A stretch of DNA of 64,000 bases from JAOUEA01 sp963825685 (lineage in GTDB: Bacteria > Actinomycetota > UBA4738 > HRBIN12). Where the stretch lies: the NCBI GenBank assembly GCA_963825685.1, contig CAWGUD010000016.1, positions 62,001 to 126,000 on the forward strand, written 5' to 3'. The notes under the pieces were generated by a model, which was not told the DNA's origin, made no database searches, and worked only from the letters and a program-made list of their open reading frames with translations. The position numbers and the translations under genes were made by a program. Position 1 is the stretch's first letter. The number at the start of each line of letters is the position of its first letter. Below are positions 26,915 to 35,426 of this stretch, one piece after another.

Positions 26915-27775
26915 ATGACCCTCTTCCGGCTGCGTGACGACCTGCCCACCCTGAGCGCACCCGTGCTGATCGGGGCGTTCGACGGCTGGATCGACGCGGG
27001 TGGGGCGGCGTCCGGCGCCGCGGAGCAGCTGGCCGAGGGCACGGACACGATCGCGACGGGTGATGCCGACGCGCTCTTCGATTACCGCTCGCGCCGGCCG
27101 GTGCTCGACGTGGTCGACGGCACCTTGTCCAAGCTCGACTGGCCGCAGATCTCGATCGCGCGTCGATCCGAGGGCGGCCGCGACCTGCTCGTGCTCCACG
27201 GCCCCGAGCCCGACTTCCGGTGGCGCGAGCTCGGCGAGCAGGTGATGGAGGCGGCCGTGCGGCTCGGGGTGGTGCAGTGGGTGAGCATGGGCGCCATCCC
27301 GGCTGCGGTGCCGCACACCCGTCCGGTGCACGTGTTCGGTACGGCGTCGAGCGAAGGCCTGCTCCACGACGACGTCGACCTGGGCCCGCAGGGTCTCCTG
27401 CGCGTCCCGGCCGCGGCGCTCTCGGTGATCGAGATGGCCGTCGCGAGTGCGGGCATCCCCACGGTCGGGTTCTACGCGCAGGTGCCTCACTACGTGGGCG
27501 GATCCTTCGCGGCGGGGGCGATCGCGCTGCTCGAGCAGCTCGGTCGCCACGTGGGCGTGGAGCTCCCCCTCGGCGACCTCCCCGAGGAAGCCCTCAGCCA
27601 GCGGCAGCGACTCGACGCCGCGGTCGGCGGCGACGAGGACGCCCGCGAGTACCTGGAACGGCTCGAGTCGATCAGCGGCGAGGAGAGCGTGCCCTCCGGT
27701 GACGAGCTGGCCTCCGAGATCGAGCGGTTCCTGCGCGGGGAAGCCGGAGGCGACGAGCCTCCTCGGCTCGGCTGA
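26915..27775 (+). CDS. PAC2-family protein
   Basis: 286 aa. Typical PAC2 (proteasome assembly chaperone 2-like) layout: PVLIGAFDGWIDAGGAASGAA near the start, DYRSRRP, LLVLHGPEPDFRW, GAIPAAVPHTRPV, then SVIEMAVASAGIPTVGFYAQVPHYVGG. Widespread in Actinobacteria as a protein of unsettled function. A helical Glu-rich tail of about 60 residues follows. Confidence 0.9.
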   Translation: MTLFRLRDDLPTLSAPVLIGAFDGWIDAGGAASGAAEQLAEGTDTIATGDADALFDYRSRRPVLDVVDGTLSKLDWPQISIARRSEGGRDLLVLHGPEPDFRWRELGEQVMEAAVRLGVVQWVSMGAIPAAVPHTRPVHVFGTASSEGLLHDDVDLGPQGLLRVPAAALSVIEMAVASAGIPTVGFYAQVPHYVGGSFAAGAIALLEQLGRHVGVELPLGDLPEEALSQRQRLDAAVGGDEDAREYLERLESISGEESVPSGDELASEIERFLRGEAGGDEPPRLG

Positions 27776-27830
27776 CCCGCCGGTCACGCCCGAACCCATG
27801 CATCGGTAGCGAGCCCGTGCACCGCTCTGC

Positions 27831-27836
27831 TAGCGT
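27831..27836 (+). promoter_or_regulatory. -10 hexamer TAGCGT of the cobalamin operon
   Basis: TAGCGT just upstream of the riboswitch; a transcript starting about 7 nt later (near 27843) would begin immediately before the riboswitch aptamer. Confidence 0.45.
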
Positions 27837-27842
27837 GCGAGC

Positions 27843-27960
27843 CACACCGCGTCACGCAGGCGAAGTCCGGTCAGATCCCGGCGCTGTCCCGCAACTGTAG
27901 GTCCGCACCCAGGCCGTCGAGGCCAACGGCGGACGAGCCAGGCCGCCCTGCGCGACACGA
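27843..27960 (+). ncRNA. Cobalamin (B12) riboswitch
   Basis: The conserved core is present: GAAGTCCGGT (27862-27871), then GATCCCGGCGCTGTCCC and GCAACTGTAG (to 27900), and the B12 box GAGCCAG followed by CCTGC (27935-27951). CGCAGG at 27855-27860 can pair with CCTGCG at 27947-27952 to close the P1 stem. The spacer of about 127 nt to the first gene (28088) would hold the expression platform; the ribosome site GGGAAGGAG lies at its end. B12 binding is expected to switch the operon off. Confidence 0.93.
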
Positions 27961-28087
27961 GGCTGAACGCTCCCTCGAGGTTCGGGGAGGCCGGCCGCCG
28001 GGCGCCGCATCGGGCCCCGCGACTCCTTCCGTTCCCGCGATCCGAGCGTTCCGACAGGGCGCGAGGACGCCCGGGAAGGAGCACCGC

Positions 28088-29077
28088 ATGCTTGCGACGC
28101 GACGACGGTTCGTCGCCACGCTGACCGCTGCCTTCATGCTGCTCGCCGTGCCGGCGAGCGCGGGCGGGCTCACCGATGGGGACCGCGCCGACGCGGGCGC
28201 CGCGTACCTCACCACCCAGCAGAAGCCGAACGGGTCGATCCCGGCGTTCTCCCCGATCGGCTCGACGGCCGACGCGGTGCTGGCGTTCGTCGCCTCGGAC
28301 GCGGAGTCGCCGGCCCGCAAGGCGGCGCTCGGCTACCTGCGCACGCAGGTGCAGAAGGGGAACGTGAACACCATCGGCCTCGTGGCCAAGGTCGTGCAGG
28401 CGGTCGCCGCGGCCGGCAAGGACCCACGGAGCTTCGGCGGGCAGGACCTCGTGCGGTGGCTGCGCTCCCGCATCAAGGACAGCGGGAAGATCGGTGCGGC
28501 GACGGTGTTCGACCAGGCCCTGGCGATCCTCGCGCTCGAGGCGGCCGGGGCGAACCCGAAGCGTTCCACGACGGACTGGCTGCTCGCGGCTCAGTGCCCC
28601 GTCGGCGGTTGGTCCTACGACAAGCCGTACCGGCCGGCGAAGGACGACGAAAGCTGCGGGGACGGCGGCGCGAGTGACTTCTTCACGGCGGACACGAACA
28701 CCTCCGCATACGCCGTGATGGCCCTCGAGCACGTGGGTCGCGACGGCTACACCGAGGATCCGTTCGCGTTCTTCGCGAGCGCGCGCGACGCCGTGCACGA
28801 GGGATGGGAGTACTCGCCCGGGTTCGGCACCGACGCGAACTCGACCTCGTTGGTGATCCAGGCCTACGCGGCCGCGCAACTCGCGGTCCCGTCGGGCGGC
28901 CTGAACGCGCTCCGGGCGCTCCAGCCCGACGTGGTGCTCGGCGCCTGGGCCTACAACTACGACGGCGACGACCCCGGCGACCCGGACGTGGGCGCGACGA
29001 TCGGCGCGTTGCCGGCGATCCTGCAGGTGCCGCTGCCGATCGTCCCCGCGGCGCCCTCACCGGGCCGAGCGGGCTGA
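28088..29077 (+). CDS. Secreted alpha/alpha-toroid protein, candidate cobalamin-binding alpha domain
   Basis: 329 aa with a signal peptide of about 27 residues (ends PASAG). The mature part is a set of about six helical-pair repeats, e.g. DAGAAYLTTQQKPNGSI, RKAALGYLRTQVQKG, WLLAAQCPVGGWSYDKPY, DTNTSAYAVMALEHVG, which is the prenyltransferase/terpene-cyclase-like toroid and also the fold of the alpha domain of intrinsic factor and transcobalamin. Placed first in an operon behind a B12 riboswitch, followed by a beta-domain-like protein and an ECF transporter, it is probably an extracellular B12 or corrinoid capture protein. The ligand role is inferred. Confidence 0.8.
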   Translation: MLATRRRFVATLTAAFMLLAVPASAGGLTDGDRADAGAAYLTTQQKPNGSIPAFSPIGSTADAVLAFVASDAESPARKAALGYLRTQVQKGNVNTIGLVAKVVQAVAAAGKDPRSFGGQDLVRWLRSRIKDSGKIGAATVFDQALAILALEAAGANPKRSTTDWLLAAQCPVGGWSYDKPYRPAKDDESCGDGGASDFFTADTNTSAYAVMALEHVGRDGYTEDPFAFFASARDAVHEGWEYSPGFGTDANSTSLVIQAYAAAQLAVPSGGLNALRALQPDVVLGAWAYNYDGDDPGDPDVGATIGALPAILQVPLPIVPAAPSPGRAG

Positions 29078-29082
29078 CCGCC

Positions 29083-30047
29083 GTGCGAGGCCTCCGCGCC
29101 GCCGCGTTCGGCCTCGTCCTGCTGCTGCCGGCGTTCGCGCCGGCGGCGACGGGATCGGTTGTCGCGTGCGCCGCCGAAGCCTCCGACGCACCGCACGCCG
29201 CCCTGGTCGTCGGCACCGGTGGGCAGACGCTCACCTACTGCGTGACGCTCGACGCCCCGACGGTGAGCGGTCTGCGGCTGATCCAGCTCGCGTCCGCCCA
29301 ACACGGCCTGCAGTACCGACTCGGCTTCGGCGGGCAGGCCGTGTGCCAGCTGGCCGGCGTCGGGACCGACCGGCGGCGACTGCTTCGCCGACTACCCCGA
29401 CTTCTGGGGGTACTGGCACGGGAGCGGCGGCGGCGGATGGACGTGGGCAGGGTCGGGGGCCGCGAGCGCCTCGATCGGCGACGGCGACGTCGAGGGCTGG
29501 ACGTGGGGCTCGGGCGATTCGGGCGCCACGCACCCCGCCCCGCCGGCGCTCTCGATCGACGACGTCTGCGAAGCCGACGCCGAGCCCCCGCCCGGTGACG
29601 ACGGCGGTGGTGGCGGAGGATCCGGAGGCGGCGGAGGCGGCGGCGGGGGCGGTGGCTCCGGCGGTGGCGGAGGATCCGGAGACGGTTCAGGTGACGGGGG
29701 CGGGGGCGCCGGAGGCGGTTCGAGCGACCAGGGCTCAGGGTCGGCCGGCGAAGGCTCCTCGCAAGGGGAAGGACCCGGCGGGAACGGCGACGAGGGTGGG
29801 GACGGGCAAGGAAACGGCGGCGGGAACGGAGGCGGCAGCGGCGGCTCCGAGGAGGCCGGCGTCGACACGCCCTCGCCCACCGCGGCACCGGCGACTCCGG
29901 CGGCCGACGTCGCGGCGCTCGCCTCGGCCACGACGCCGGGTGACGGAGGTCCGCCCGTCGGTGGCCTCGATCGCGCTCGCGCTGATCGGCGGACTCGGCG
30001 TCGCCGGGTGGATCACGCTGCGTCGCCGCGACGCTCAGGGGCGCTGA
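29083..30047 (+). CDS. Membrane-anchored beta-domain (DUF4430/transcobalamin-like) protein with Gly-rich stalk, frame broken twice
   Basis: About 320 aa after correction of extra bases near 29371 and 29945. Signal peptide, then a domain of about 120 residues with HAALVVGTGGQTLTYCVTL, GLRLIQLASAQHGLQYRL, AVCQLAGVGTDGGDCF, YWHGSGGGGWTWAGSGA, GDGDVEGWTWG and a conserved late Cys (DVCEADAE): the pattern of bacterial DUF4430 domains, which match the C-terminal beta domain of intrinsic factor/transcobalamin. A Gly/Ser/Asp-rich stalk of about 90 residues follows, then one membrane segment (VASIALALIGGLGVAGWI) with a basic tail. GTG start 5 nt after the preceding stop. Confidence 0.75.
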
Positions 30048-30049
30048 TC

Positions 30050-30850
30050 GTGCACCCCGCTGCGTGGATCGTGTGGGCGACCTGCGCGGGGCTCGTCGCG
30101 TTCACCACGACCGATCCCTTCTACCTCGGACTGGTCGTGGCCGTGTCGTGGTTCGTCTACGCGGCGCAGCGGGTGCCCGGCCCGACCGAGCGGTCGTTCC
30201 GCGTCTTCGCGATCGCGGGGCTCGTGACGATGGCGGTGCGCACCGCGCTCGTCTTCCTCGGCACGGTCGACGCCGGCAGCGTCGCGTTCGCCGCCCTCGA
30301 GGGCGCCCGCCTCGCGACCCTGCTGATCGTGTTCGGCACGTTCAACGCCGTCACCGATCCGTTCGGCGTGGTGCGCCTCGCGCCGCGGCGCTTCCACGAG
30401 CCGGCGCTCGCCGCGGCGCTCGCCCTCTCGATCGCCCCCCGCACGATCTCGATGGTGGGACGGGTGCGCGAGGCGCAGCGCCTGCGCGGCATGCACCCGT
30501 CGGCGTGGCGGGCCCTGCCGACCCTCGCGGTCCCCGTGCTCGAGACCGGCATGGAGGAAGCCGTGACCCTCGCGGAGAGCATGGACTCCCGGGGGCACGG
30601 CCGCGGACGCCGCACGCGCTACCGGCCCGATCGCTGGACCCTCGGCGCGATCGTCGTCGTCGCCGTGTCACTGATCGCGGCAGGCGTGTTCCTCGTCGCC
30701 GCGTTCACCGGCTCACCGGCGTTGCACCCGTCGACGTTCCCCCTCACCTGGCCCGAGGCCGACCCCCGGCTCCTGGCCACGATCGGGCTGCTCCTCGTAC
30801 CCGCCTTCCTGCCCCGGCCGTCGCTCGACGACGAAGGACCGGTCCGATGA
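30050..30850 (+). CDS. ECF transporter transmembrane protein EcfT
   Basis: 266 aa, five to six membrane segments. The coupling-helix region contains the diagnostic Ala-Arg-Gly-type motifs: SMVGRVREAQRLRGMH and the second EAVTLAESMDSRGHGRGRR. GTG start 2 nt after the previous stop; its end overlaps the ATPase start (ATGA). This subunit connects the ATPases to the S component. Confidence 0.92.
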   Translation: MHPAAWIVWATCAGLVAFTTTDPFYLGLVVAVSWFVYAAQRVPGPTERSFRVFAIAGLVTMAVRTALVFLGTVDAGSVAFAALEGARLATLLIVFGTFNAVTDPFGVVRLAPRRFHEPALAAALALSIAPRTISMVGRVREAQRLRGMHPSAWRALPTLAVPVLETGMEEAVTLAESMDSRGHGRGRRTRYRPDRWTLGAIVVVAVSLIAAGVFLVAAFTGSPALHPSTFPLTWPEADPRLLATIGLLLVPAFLPRPSLDDEGPVR

Positions 30851-32431
30851 GCGCGCTGCGCTTCGACGCCGTCTCGTTCTCCTACCCCGACGCCGACCGG
30901 CCCGCGCTGCACGACGCCTCGGTCTCGATCGACGAGGGAACGTTCGCGCTCGCGGTCGGGGCCACCGGCGCCGGCAAGTCGACGTTCCTGCGGGCGACGA
31001 ACGGCCTGGTCCCACACTTCACCGGCGGCCGGTTCTCCGGGCGCGTGGTCGTCGACGGTCGCGACACGCTCGAGCACGCCCCCCGCGCCCTCGCCGACGC
31101 CGTCGCCTACGTGCCCCAGGACGCCGCGGCCTCGTTCGTGCTCGACCGCGTGGAGGACGAGCTCGCCTACGGCATGGAGAACCTCGGGGTCGACCCGGTG
31201 CACATGCGCCGGCGCGTCGAGGAGATGCTCGACCTGCTCGACGTCGAGCCGCTGCGACGGCGCAGCGTGCGCTCGCTCTCGGGCGGCGAGCAGCAGCGGG
31301 TCGCGATCGCGGCGGCCCTCGCAGCGGGGCCTCGCATCCTCGTCCTCGACGAGCCGACCTCCCAGCTCGACCCGCAGGGCGCCGAGCACGTGGTCGCCGC
31401 CCTGCAGCGACTCGTGCACGACCAGGGCATGACCGTGCTGCTCGCCGAGCACCGACTCGAACGGGTCGCCGGCTTCGTCGATCTCGCCCTCGGCTTCGAG
31501 CGCGGCACGGTCGTGCCCGGCGAGCCGGCGGAGGTGATCCGCCGGCTGGCGATGGGGCCGCCGGTGGCCCGGCTGGGCAGGCTCGTCGGCTGGGATCCGG
31601 TGCCCCTGACCGTGCGCGAGGCACGACGGCTCGGCGGCCGGCTCGCGCCGTTCGAGCTGCCGGCGCCGGCCGTCGACGATGCCACGACCGCCGCGCCCGG
31701 AGAGACCCTCGTGCGGGTCGCCGGTCTCGAGGCTCGCCACGGCGAGTCGACCGCGCTGCGCGGCATCGACCTCGAGGTGAGACGCGGCGAGGTCGTGGCC
31801 GTCATGGGCCGCAACGGCGCCGGCAAGACGACCCTGCTCCGATCGATCGTGGGCGTCCACGAACCGACCCGCGGCTCGATCGCGGTCGACGGCCACGCCC
31901 CGACTCCGGGCGTCGACGTCGCGCTGTGCCCACAGGAGCCGGAGGTCGTGCTCTTCGCCGAGACGGTCGCCGACGAGGTGCGGGCCACGCGCACGGGCCC
32001 GGGAGCTTCCCGACGACCCGATGCCGCTGCTCGAGGCGCTCGGCATCGCCGACCTCGCCGCCCTGCACCCCCGCGACGTCTCGGCCGGGCAACGCCTGCT
32101 CGTCGCGACCGCCGCGATCGCGGCCGCCGAGGCGCCCGTGCTGCTGCTCGACGAGCCGACGCGGGGACTCGACCCCTCGTCGAAGGACCGGCTCGCTCGG
32201 TTCCTGCGCTCGCACGCCTCAGGTGGCGGCGCCGCGATGGTGGCGACCCACGACGTGGAGCTCGCCGCTGCGGTCGCCACCCGGGTCGTGATCCTCGCGG
32301 GCGGCGAGGTGATCGCCGACGGCGACCCCGGTGTCGTGCTGGGCGACTCCACGGTGTTCGCGCCGCAGATGACGCGCGCCTTCGGCGCGGGATGGCTCAC
32401 CCCTGAACAGGTCGCTGGGGCCCTCGCATGA
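30847..32431 (+). CDS. ECF transporter fused double ATPase EcfA-EcfA', frame broken once
   Basis: About 527 aa with two ABC domains in one chain. First: Walker A GATGAGKST, Q-loop YVPQD, signature LSGGEQQRVAIA, Walker B ILVLDEPTSQLDP. Second: Walker A GRNGAGKTT, Q-loop CPQEPE, an unusual signature VSAGQRLLVATA instead of LSGGQ, Walker B VLLLDEPTRGLDP. The frame shift near 31996 (extra G) falls between Q-loop and signature of the second domain; the corrected link is ARELPDDPMPLLEALG. Confidence 0.9.
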
Positions 32432-33274
32432 TCACCGAGGAGCGGTCCCTCGCCGCGCCGGCGGCCCCACCGCCATCGCCCGGCCTCTCCGCGCGAGCCC
32501 GAGCGCTCACGGGCGGATCCCGGCTGCGCCTCGTCACCCTGGTCGTGATCAACCTCGTCGGGCTGCTCGCGTTCCTCTGGCCGTTCGTCCTGCCGGTCAC
32601 CCCGGGCGTGAACGAGAACCACGCGAACGACGGCCCGGTGATCCTCGCGGTGCTCGTGATCTGTCTCGGGGCGGTGCTCTTCGTCGAGCTCGGGCGCGGC
32701 GGACTCGGACCGAAGACGATCGCGCTGCTCGGCGTGCTCGGCGCCGCGATGGTCGCGCTGCGCCTGCCCGGGTTCGTGGCCGGCTTCAGCGCGATGTTCA
32801 TCGTGGTGCTCGTGGCCGGGAACGCGTTCGGCCCGGGGTTCGGCTTCCTGCTCGGCGCCGTCGGCACGTTCGCGAGCGGGCTCTTCCTCGGCGGGCTCGG
32901 CCCCTGGCTGCCGTTCCAGATGGTCGCGGTGGGCTGGGTCGGCATGGGCGCCGGGCTGCTGCCGAAGACGTCGTGGCCGGTGCGCATCGGCTCGCTCGCC
33001 GTGTACGGGGCGATCGCCGGCTACCTGTTCGGCGCGATCATGAACCTGTGGTCGTGGCCGTTCCTCACGACGGGCACCGCGGTCGACTGGGACCCGACGG
33101 CGGGCGCGGCGACGAACCTGCGCCACTACCTCGCGTTCTACGCCGCGAGCTCGTTCGCCTGGGACACGTTCCGCGCGGTCGGCAACGCCGTGCTCGTGCT
33201 CGTGCTGGGCCGCCCGCTGCTCGGCGCGCTCGACCGAGCCGCGCAGACGGATGCGCCTGGAGGTGTCCCGGTAG
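32428..33274 (+). CDS. ECF transporter substrate-binding membrane protein EcfS, frame broken at the C-terminus
   Basis: About 282 aa. A disordered N-terminal tail (Ala/Pro-rich) precedes six membrane segments, including PVILAVLVICLGAVLF, GFSAMFIVVLVAGNAFGPGFGFLLGAVGTFASGLFLGGLGPWLPFQM and AIAGYLFGAIMNLWSW. The GPGFGFLLGAVG and GPWLPFQM motifs recur in S components of group II ECF transporters. Removing one C near 33239 gives the basic end DRARRRMRLEVSR and a stop at 33274; without it the frame would run through the next gene. From the riboswitch it is probably the B12-specific subunit. Confidence 0.85.
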
Positions 33275-33277
33275 CAT
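33272..33277 (+). promoter_or_regulatory. -10 hexamer TAGCAT, leaderless type
   Basis: TAGCAT overlaps the stop of the S-component gene and ends 8 nt before the ATG at 33286, so the FMN-protein pair probably has its own promoter. Confidence 0.4.
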
Positions 33278-33285
33278 CCTCGGCC

Positions 33286-33955
33286 ATGTCGACGGCGCCG
33301 AGCGAACGAACGACGGTCCACCGCCTCCCTGAGCGAGGCCACCTACGACCCGGTGACGATCCATGCCGTGCTCGACGAGGCGCTCACGTGCACGGTCTCG
33401 TGGGTCGACGCCGACGGGCAAGCCGCGCGCCCTACCGACGATCCAGGCGCGCATCGACGACACGCTCTACCTGCACGGCTCGCGCGGCGCCCGGGCGTGG
33501 AAGTCGGCCGCCGCCGGCGCCGAGCTGTGCGTCGTCGCCACCGTGGTCGACGAGCCTCGTGCTCGCGCGCAGCTCGTTCCACCACTCGATGAACTACCGA
33601 AGCGTCGTGCTCTTCGGCCGGGCCCGCGAGGTCACCGACCGCGACGAGCTCTACGCCGGGGCTCGCGCGATCACGAACCACGTGCTGCCCGGCCGCGAGC
33701 TCGACGCCCGCGAGCCCGACGACGACGAGTGGCGGCAGACGCTGATCCTCGCGATGCCGATCGACGAGGCGAGCGCGAAGGTGCGCACCGGGCCACCGGG
33801 CGACGACGAGCGTGACCTCGCCCTGGATGTGTGGGCCGGCACGCTGCCGCTGCGCACGGTCGTCGGACCCGGCGGCGCCCGCGCCCGATCTCCGGGCGTC
33901 GATCGACCTTCCCTCGTACATCCCGCCGCCCGGAGAGGAGCTCCCACGGCCATGA
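33286..33955 (+). CDS. Pyridoxamine-phosphate-oxidase-like FMN-binding protein, frame broken four times
   Basis: About 222 aa after correction. Pieces recur in three frames: SEATYDPVTIHAVLDEALTCTVSWVDADG, then ALPTIQARIDDTLYLHGSRGARAW and AELCVVATVVD, then LVLARSSFHHSMNYRSVVLFGRAREV, DEWRQTLILAMPIDEASAKVRTG and DVWAGTLPLRTVVG. Extra bases are inferred near 33319, 33419, 33553 and 33874. The pattern and the tandem paralogue 33952-34614 show the flavin-nucleotide-binding, split-barrel family; the paralogue guided each correction. Stop overlaps the next ATG (ATGA). Confidence 0.75.
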
Positions 33956-34614
33956 GCAGCCAGGCCCCCACGCCACGCACCCGCGTCCGGCGACTTCCCG
34001 AGCTCGGCGTGTACGAGCGAGAGCGGGTCAACGAGATCGTCGACGAGGCGATCTACTGCCACCTCGCGTGGGTCGGCGACGACGGTGAGCCACGCGTGAT
34101 CCCCACGATCCACACCCGCCTCGACGACGAGCTGTACGTGCACGGCTCGGCCGCCTCGAGCACGCTCCGCGCGATCAAGACCGGCCTGCCCGTCGCGATC
34201 GCGATCACCCTCGTCGACGGCATCCGGTTCGCGCGATCGATGTTCGAGCACTCCATGAACTACCGCACGGTGGTCGTGTACGGCACCGCCGAGGAGGTCA
34301 CCGACCGCGACGAGCTCGTGCGGGTCTTCGACGCGATCACCGACCATGTCGCACCCGGACGTAGCGCGGACGCACGCCCGCCGACCGAGGTCGAGCTGAA
34401 GCAGACGACGTTCGTGAAGATCGCGCTCGACGAGTGCAGCGCCAAGGTGAGCGAGGGCTTCCCCGAGGAACCCGACGACGATCTCGCGCTCGACGTGTGG
34501 GCCGGGATCCTGCCCCTGCGCACGGTGCCCGGCGAGCCGATCCCCGACCCGCTGCTCGACGAGCGCACGTCGGTGCCCGGCTACGTGTCCGACTACCGGC
34601 GCCCCGGCGCGTGA
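33952..34614 (+). CDS. Pyridoxamine-phosphate-oxidase-like FMN-binding protein
   Basis: 220 aa, intact. EAIYCHLAWVGDDGEPRVIPTIHTRLDDELYVHGSAASSTLRAIKTG, ITLVDGIRFARSMFEHSMNYRTVVVYGTAEEV, then KIALDECSAKVSEGFPEE and WAGILPLRTVPGEP: split-barrel flavin-binding protein as found in the nitroimidazole-resistance/flavin-nucleotide-binding group. A tandem paralogue precedes it, so this is a duplicated pair; substrate unknown. Confidence 0.87.
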   Translation: MSSQAPTPRTRVRRLPELGVYERERVNEIVDEAIYCHLAWVGDDGEPRVIPTIHTRLDDELYVHGSAASSTLRAIKTGLPVAIAITLVDGIRFARSMFEHSMNYRTVVVYGTAEEVTDRDELVRVFDAITDHVAPGRSADARPPTEVELKQTTFVKIALDECSAKVSEGFPEEPDDDLALDVWAGILPLRTVPGEPIPDPLLDERTSVPGYVSDYRRPGA

Positions 34615-34635
34615 GCGGACCACGCGACTGGTCGC

Positions 34636-35007
34636 TCACTCGATCGGCGGCGTCAAGGGCACCACGAACCGCTCGAGCGCGGCGGCCGTCTGCAGCACCG
34701 TGAGCTCGCCCGTCGCCGCGACCGCCACGAGCGCGATCAGCGCGTCGTCCTCGGCCTGCAGGTCGAGGCCGTTGCGGTTCAGGAACACCACCGTCGCGAG
34801 CAGCGCGACCCGCGCGTTCCCCGGTCCGAACGGTCGCAGCCGGAGCATCGCGAGCAACAGTGCGGCCGCCTTCGGCACGGGGCCCGGGTACGCCTCGCGG
34901 TCGTCCTCACGGCGGAGCGGCTCGGCGACGGCCTCGGCGAGCCGGTCGGCATCGATGGAGACGCTGGATCCGAGCTCGGCTCTGGCGATCGTCACCACGT
35001 CGTCCAT
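34636..35007 (-). CDS. Fic/Doc-like toxin with altered catalytic motif
   Basis: 123 aa. The helical layout and GYPGPVPKAAALLLAMLRLRPFGPGNARVALLATVVFLNRNGL match Doc toxins, but the usual catalytic HPFxDGNKR reads RPFGPGNAR, i.e. the catalytic His and the metal-binding Asp are lost. It follows a ribbon-type small gene by 20 nt as a toxin gene follows its antitoxin. Either an inactive relative or an enzyme with a changed reaction. Start at ATG 35007 (MDDVVTIARAELG). Confidence 0.7.
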   Translation of the reverse strand: MDDVVTIARAELGSSVSIDADRLAEAVAEPLRREDDREAYPGPVPKAAALLLAMLRLRPFGPGNARVALLATVVFLNRNGLDLQAEDDALIALVAVAATGELTVLQTAAALERFVVPLTPPIE

Positions 35008-35027
35008 CGTGAGCGGGCGGAGCGGGT

Positions 35028-35234
35028 CTACAGCTCCCCCAGCCGGTCGAGCACGCGGCGATAGCGCTCGCGCGCACGATCGGTGAAGGCGCGGACCTCG
35101 GCGTCTCGCCCCGAGGTCTCGAGGTAGCCGCGCATCGCGCGGCGAAGATGCTCCTCCTCGTCGACCCCCGTGATCGTCGCGAGCAGCCGCAACTGACCAC
35201 GGACGTCGTCGGGGATGCGGATCGTCTGCTGCAC
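35028..35234 (-). CDS. Antitoxin-like small protein
   Basis: 68 aa from a GTG at 35234. QQTIRIPDDVRGQLRLLATITGVDEEEHLRRAMRGYLE resembles CopG/Arc-type DNA-binding antitoxins with an N-terminal strand and two helices; the helical tail (RAFTDRARERYRRVLDRLG) could wrap a toxin. It precedes the Fic/Doc-like gene in the same orientation. Confidence 0.65.
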   Translation of the reverse strand: MQQTIRIPDDVRGQLRLLATITGVDEEEHLRRAMRGYLETSGRDAEVRAFTDRARERYRRVLDRLGEL

Positions 35235-35327
35235 CGGCGGGCGCCTTTCGTGTTCGGTCGACCTCGCGCGCCATCTTGCCCCGGATCGGATCCGGAATCG
35301 ACCACCTCCGAGTTCGGGCCCCGCGAG

Positions 35328-35356
35328 TTGACGCAAGCCTCTCCAACCGATACATA
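35328..35356 (+). promoter_or_regulatory. Promoter of padR-ino1: TTGACG-N17-TACATA
   Basis: A near-consensus -35 TTGACG at 35328-35333 and -10 TACATA at 35351-35356 with a 17-bp spacer, about 70 nt before padR, in a strikingly AT-rich patch of the GC-rich window. Confidence 0.65.
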
Positions 35357-35389
35357 TATCGAACCGATATGTACGGTCGATATATCGAC
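35351..35389. promoter_or_regulatory. PadR operator candidates overlapping the -10 region
   Basis: TACATAT (35351-35357) and ATATGTA (35367-35373) form an inverted repeat with a 9-nt spacer, and GTCGATATATCGAC (35376-35389) is a 14-bp perfect palindrome. Both overlap or follow the -10 box, well placed for repression by the PadR protein encoded next. Confidence 0.6.
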
Positions 35390-35426
35390 CTGCAGCATCA
35401 TCCACGAACGAAGGGTACTCGTCCGG

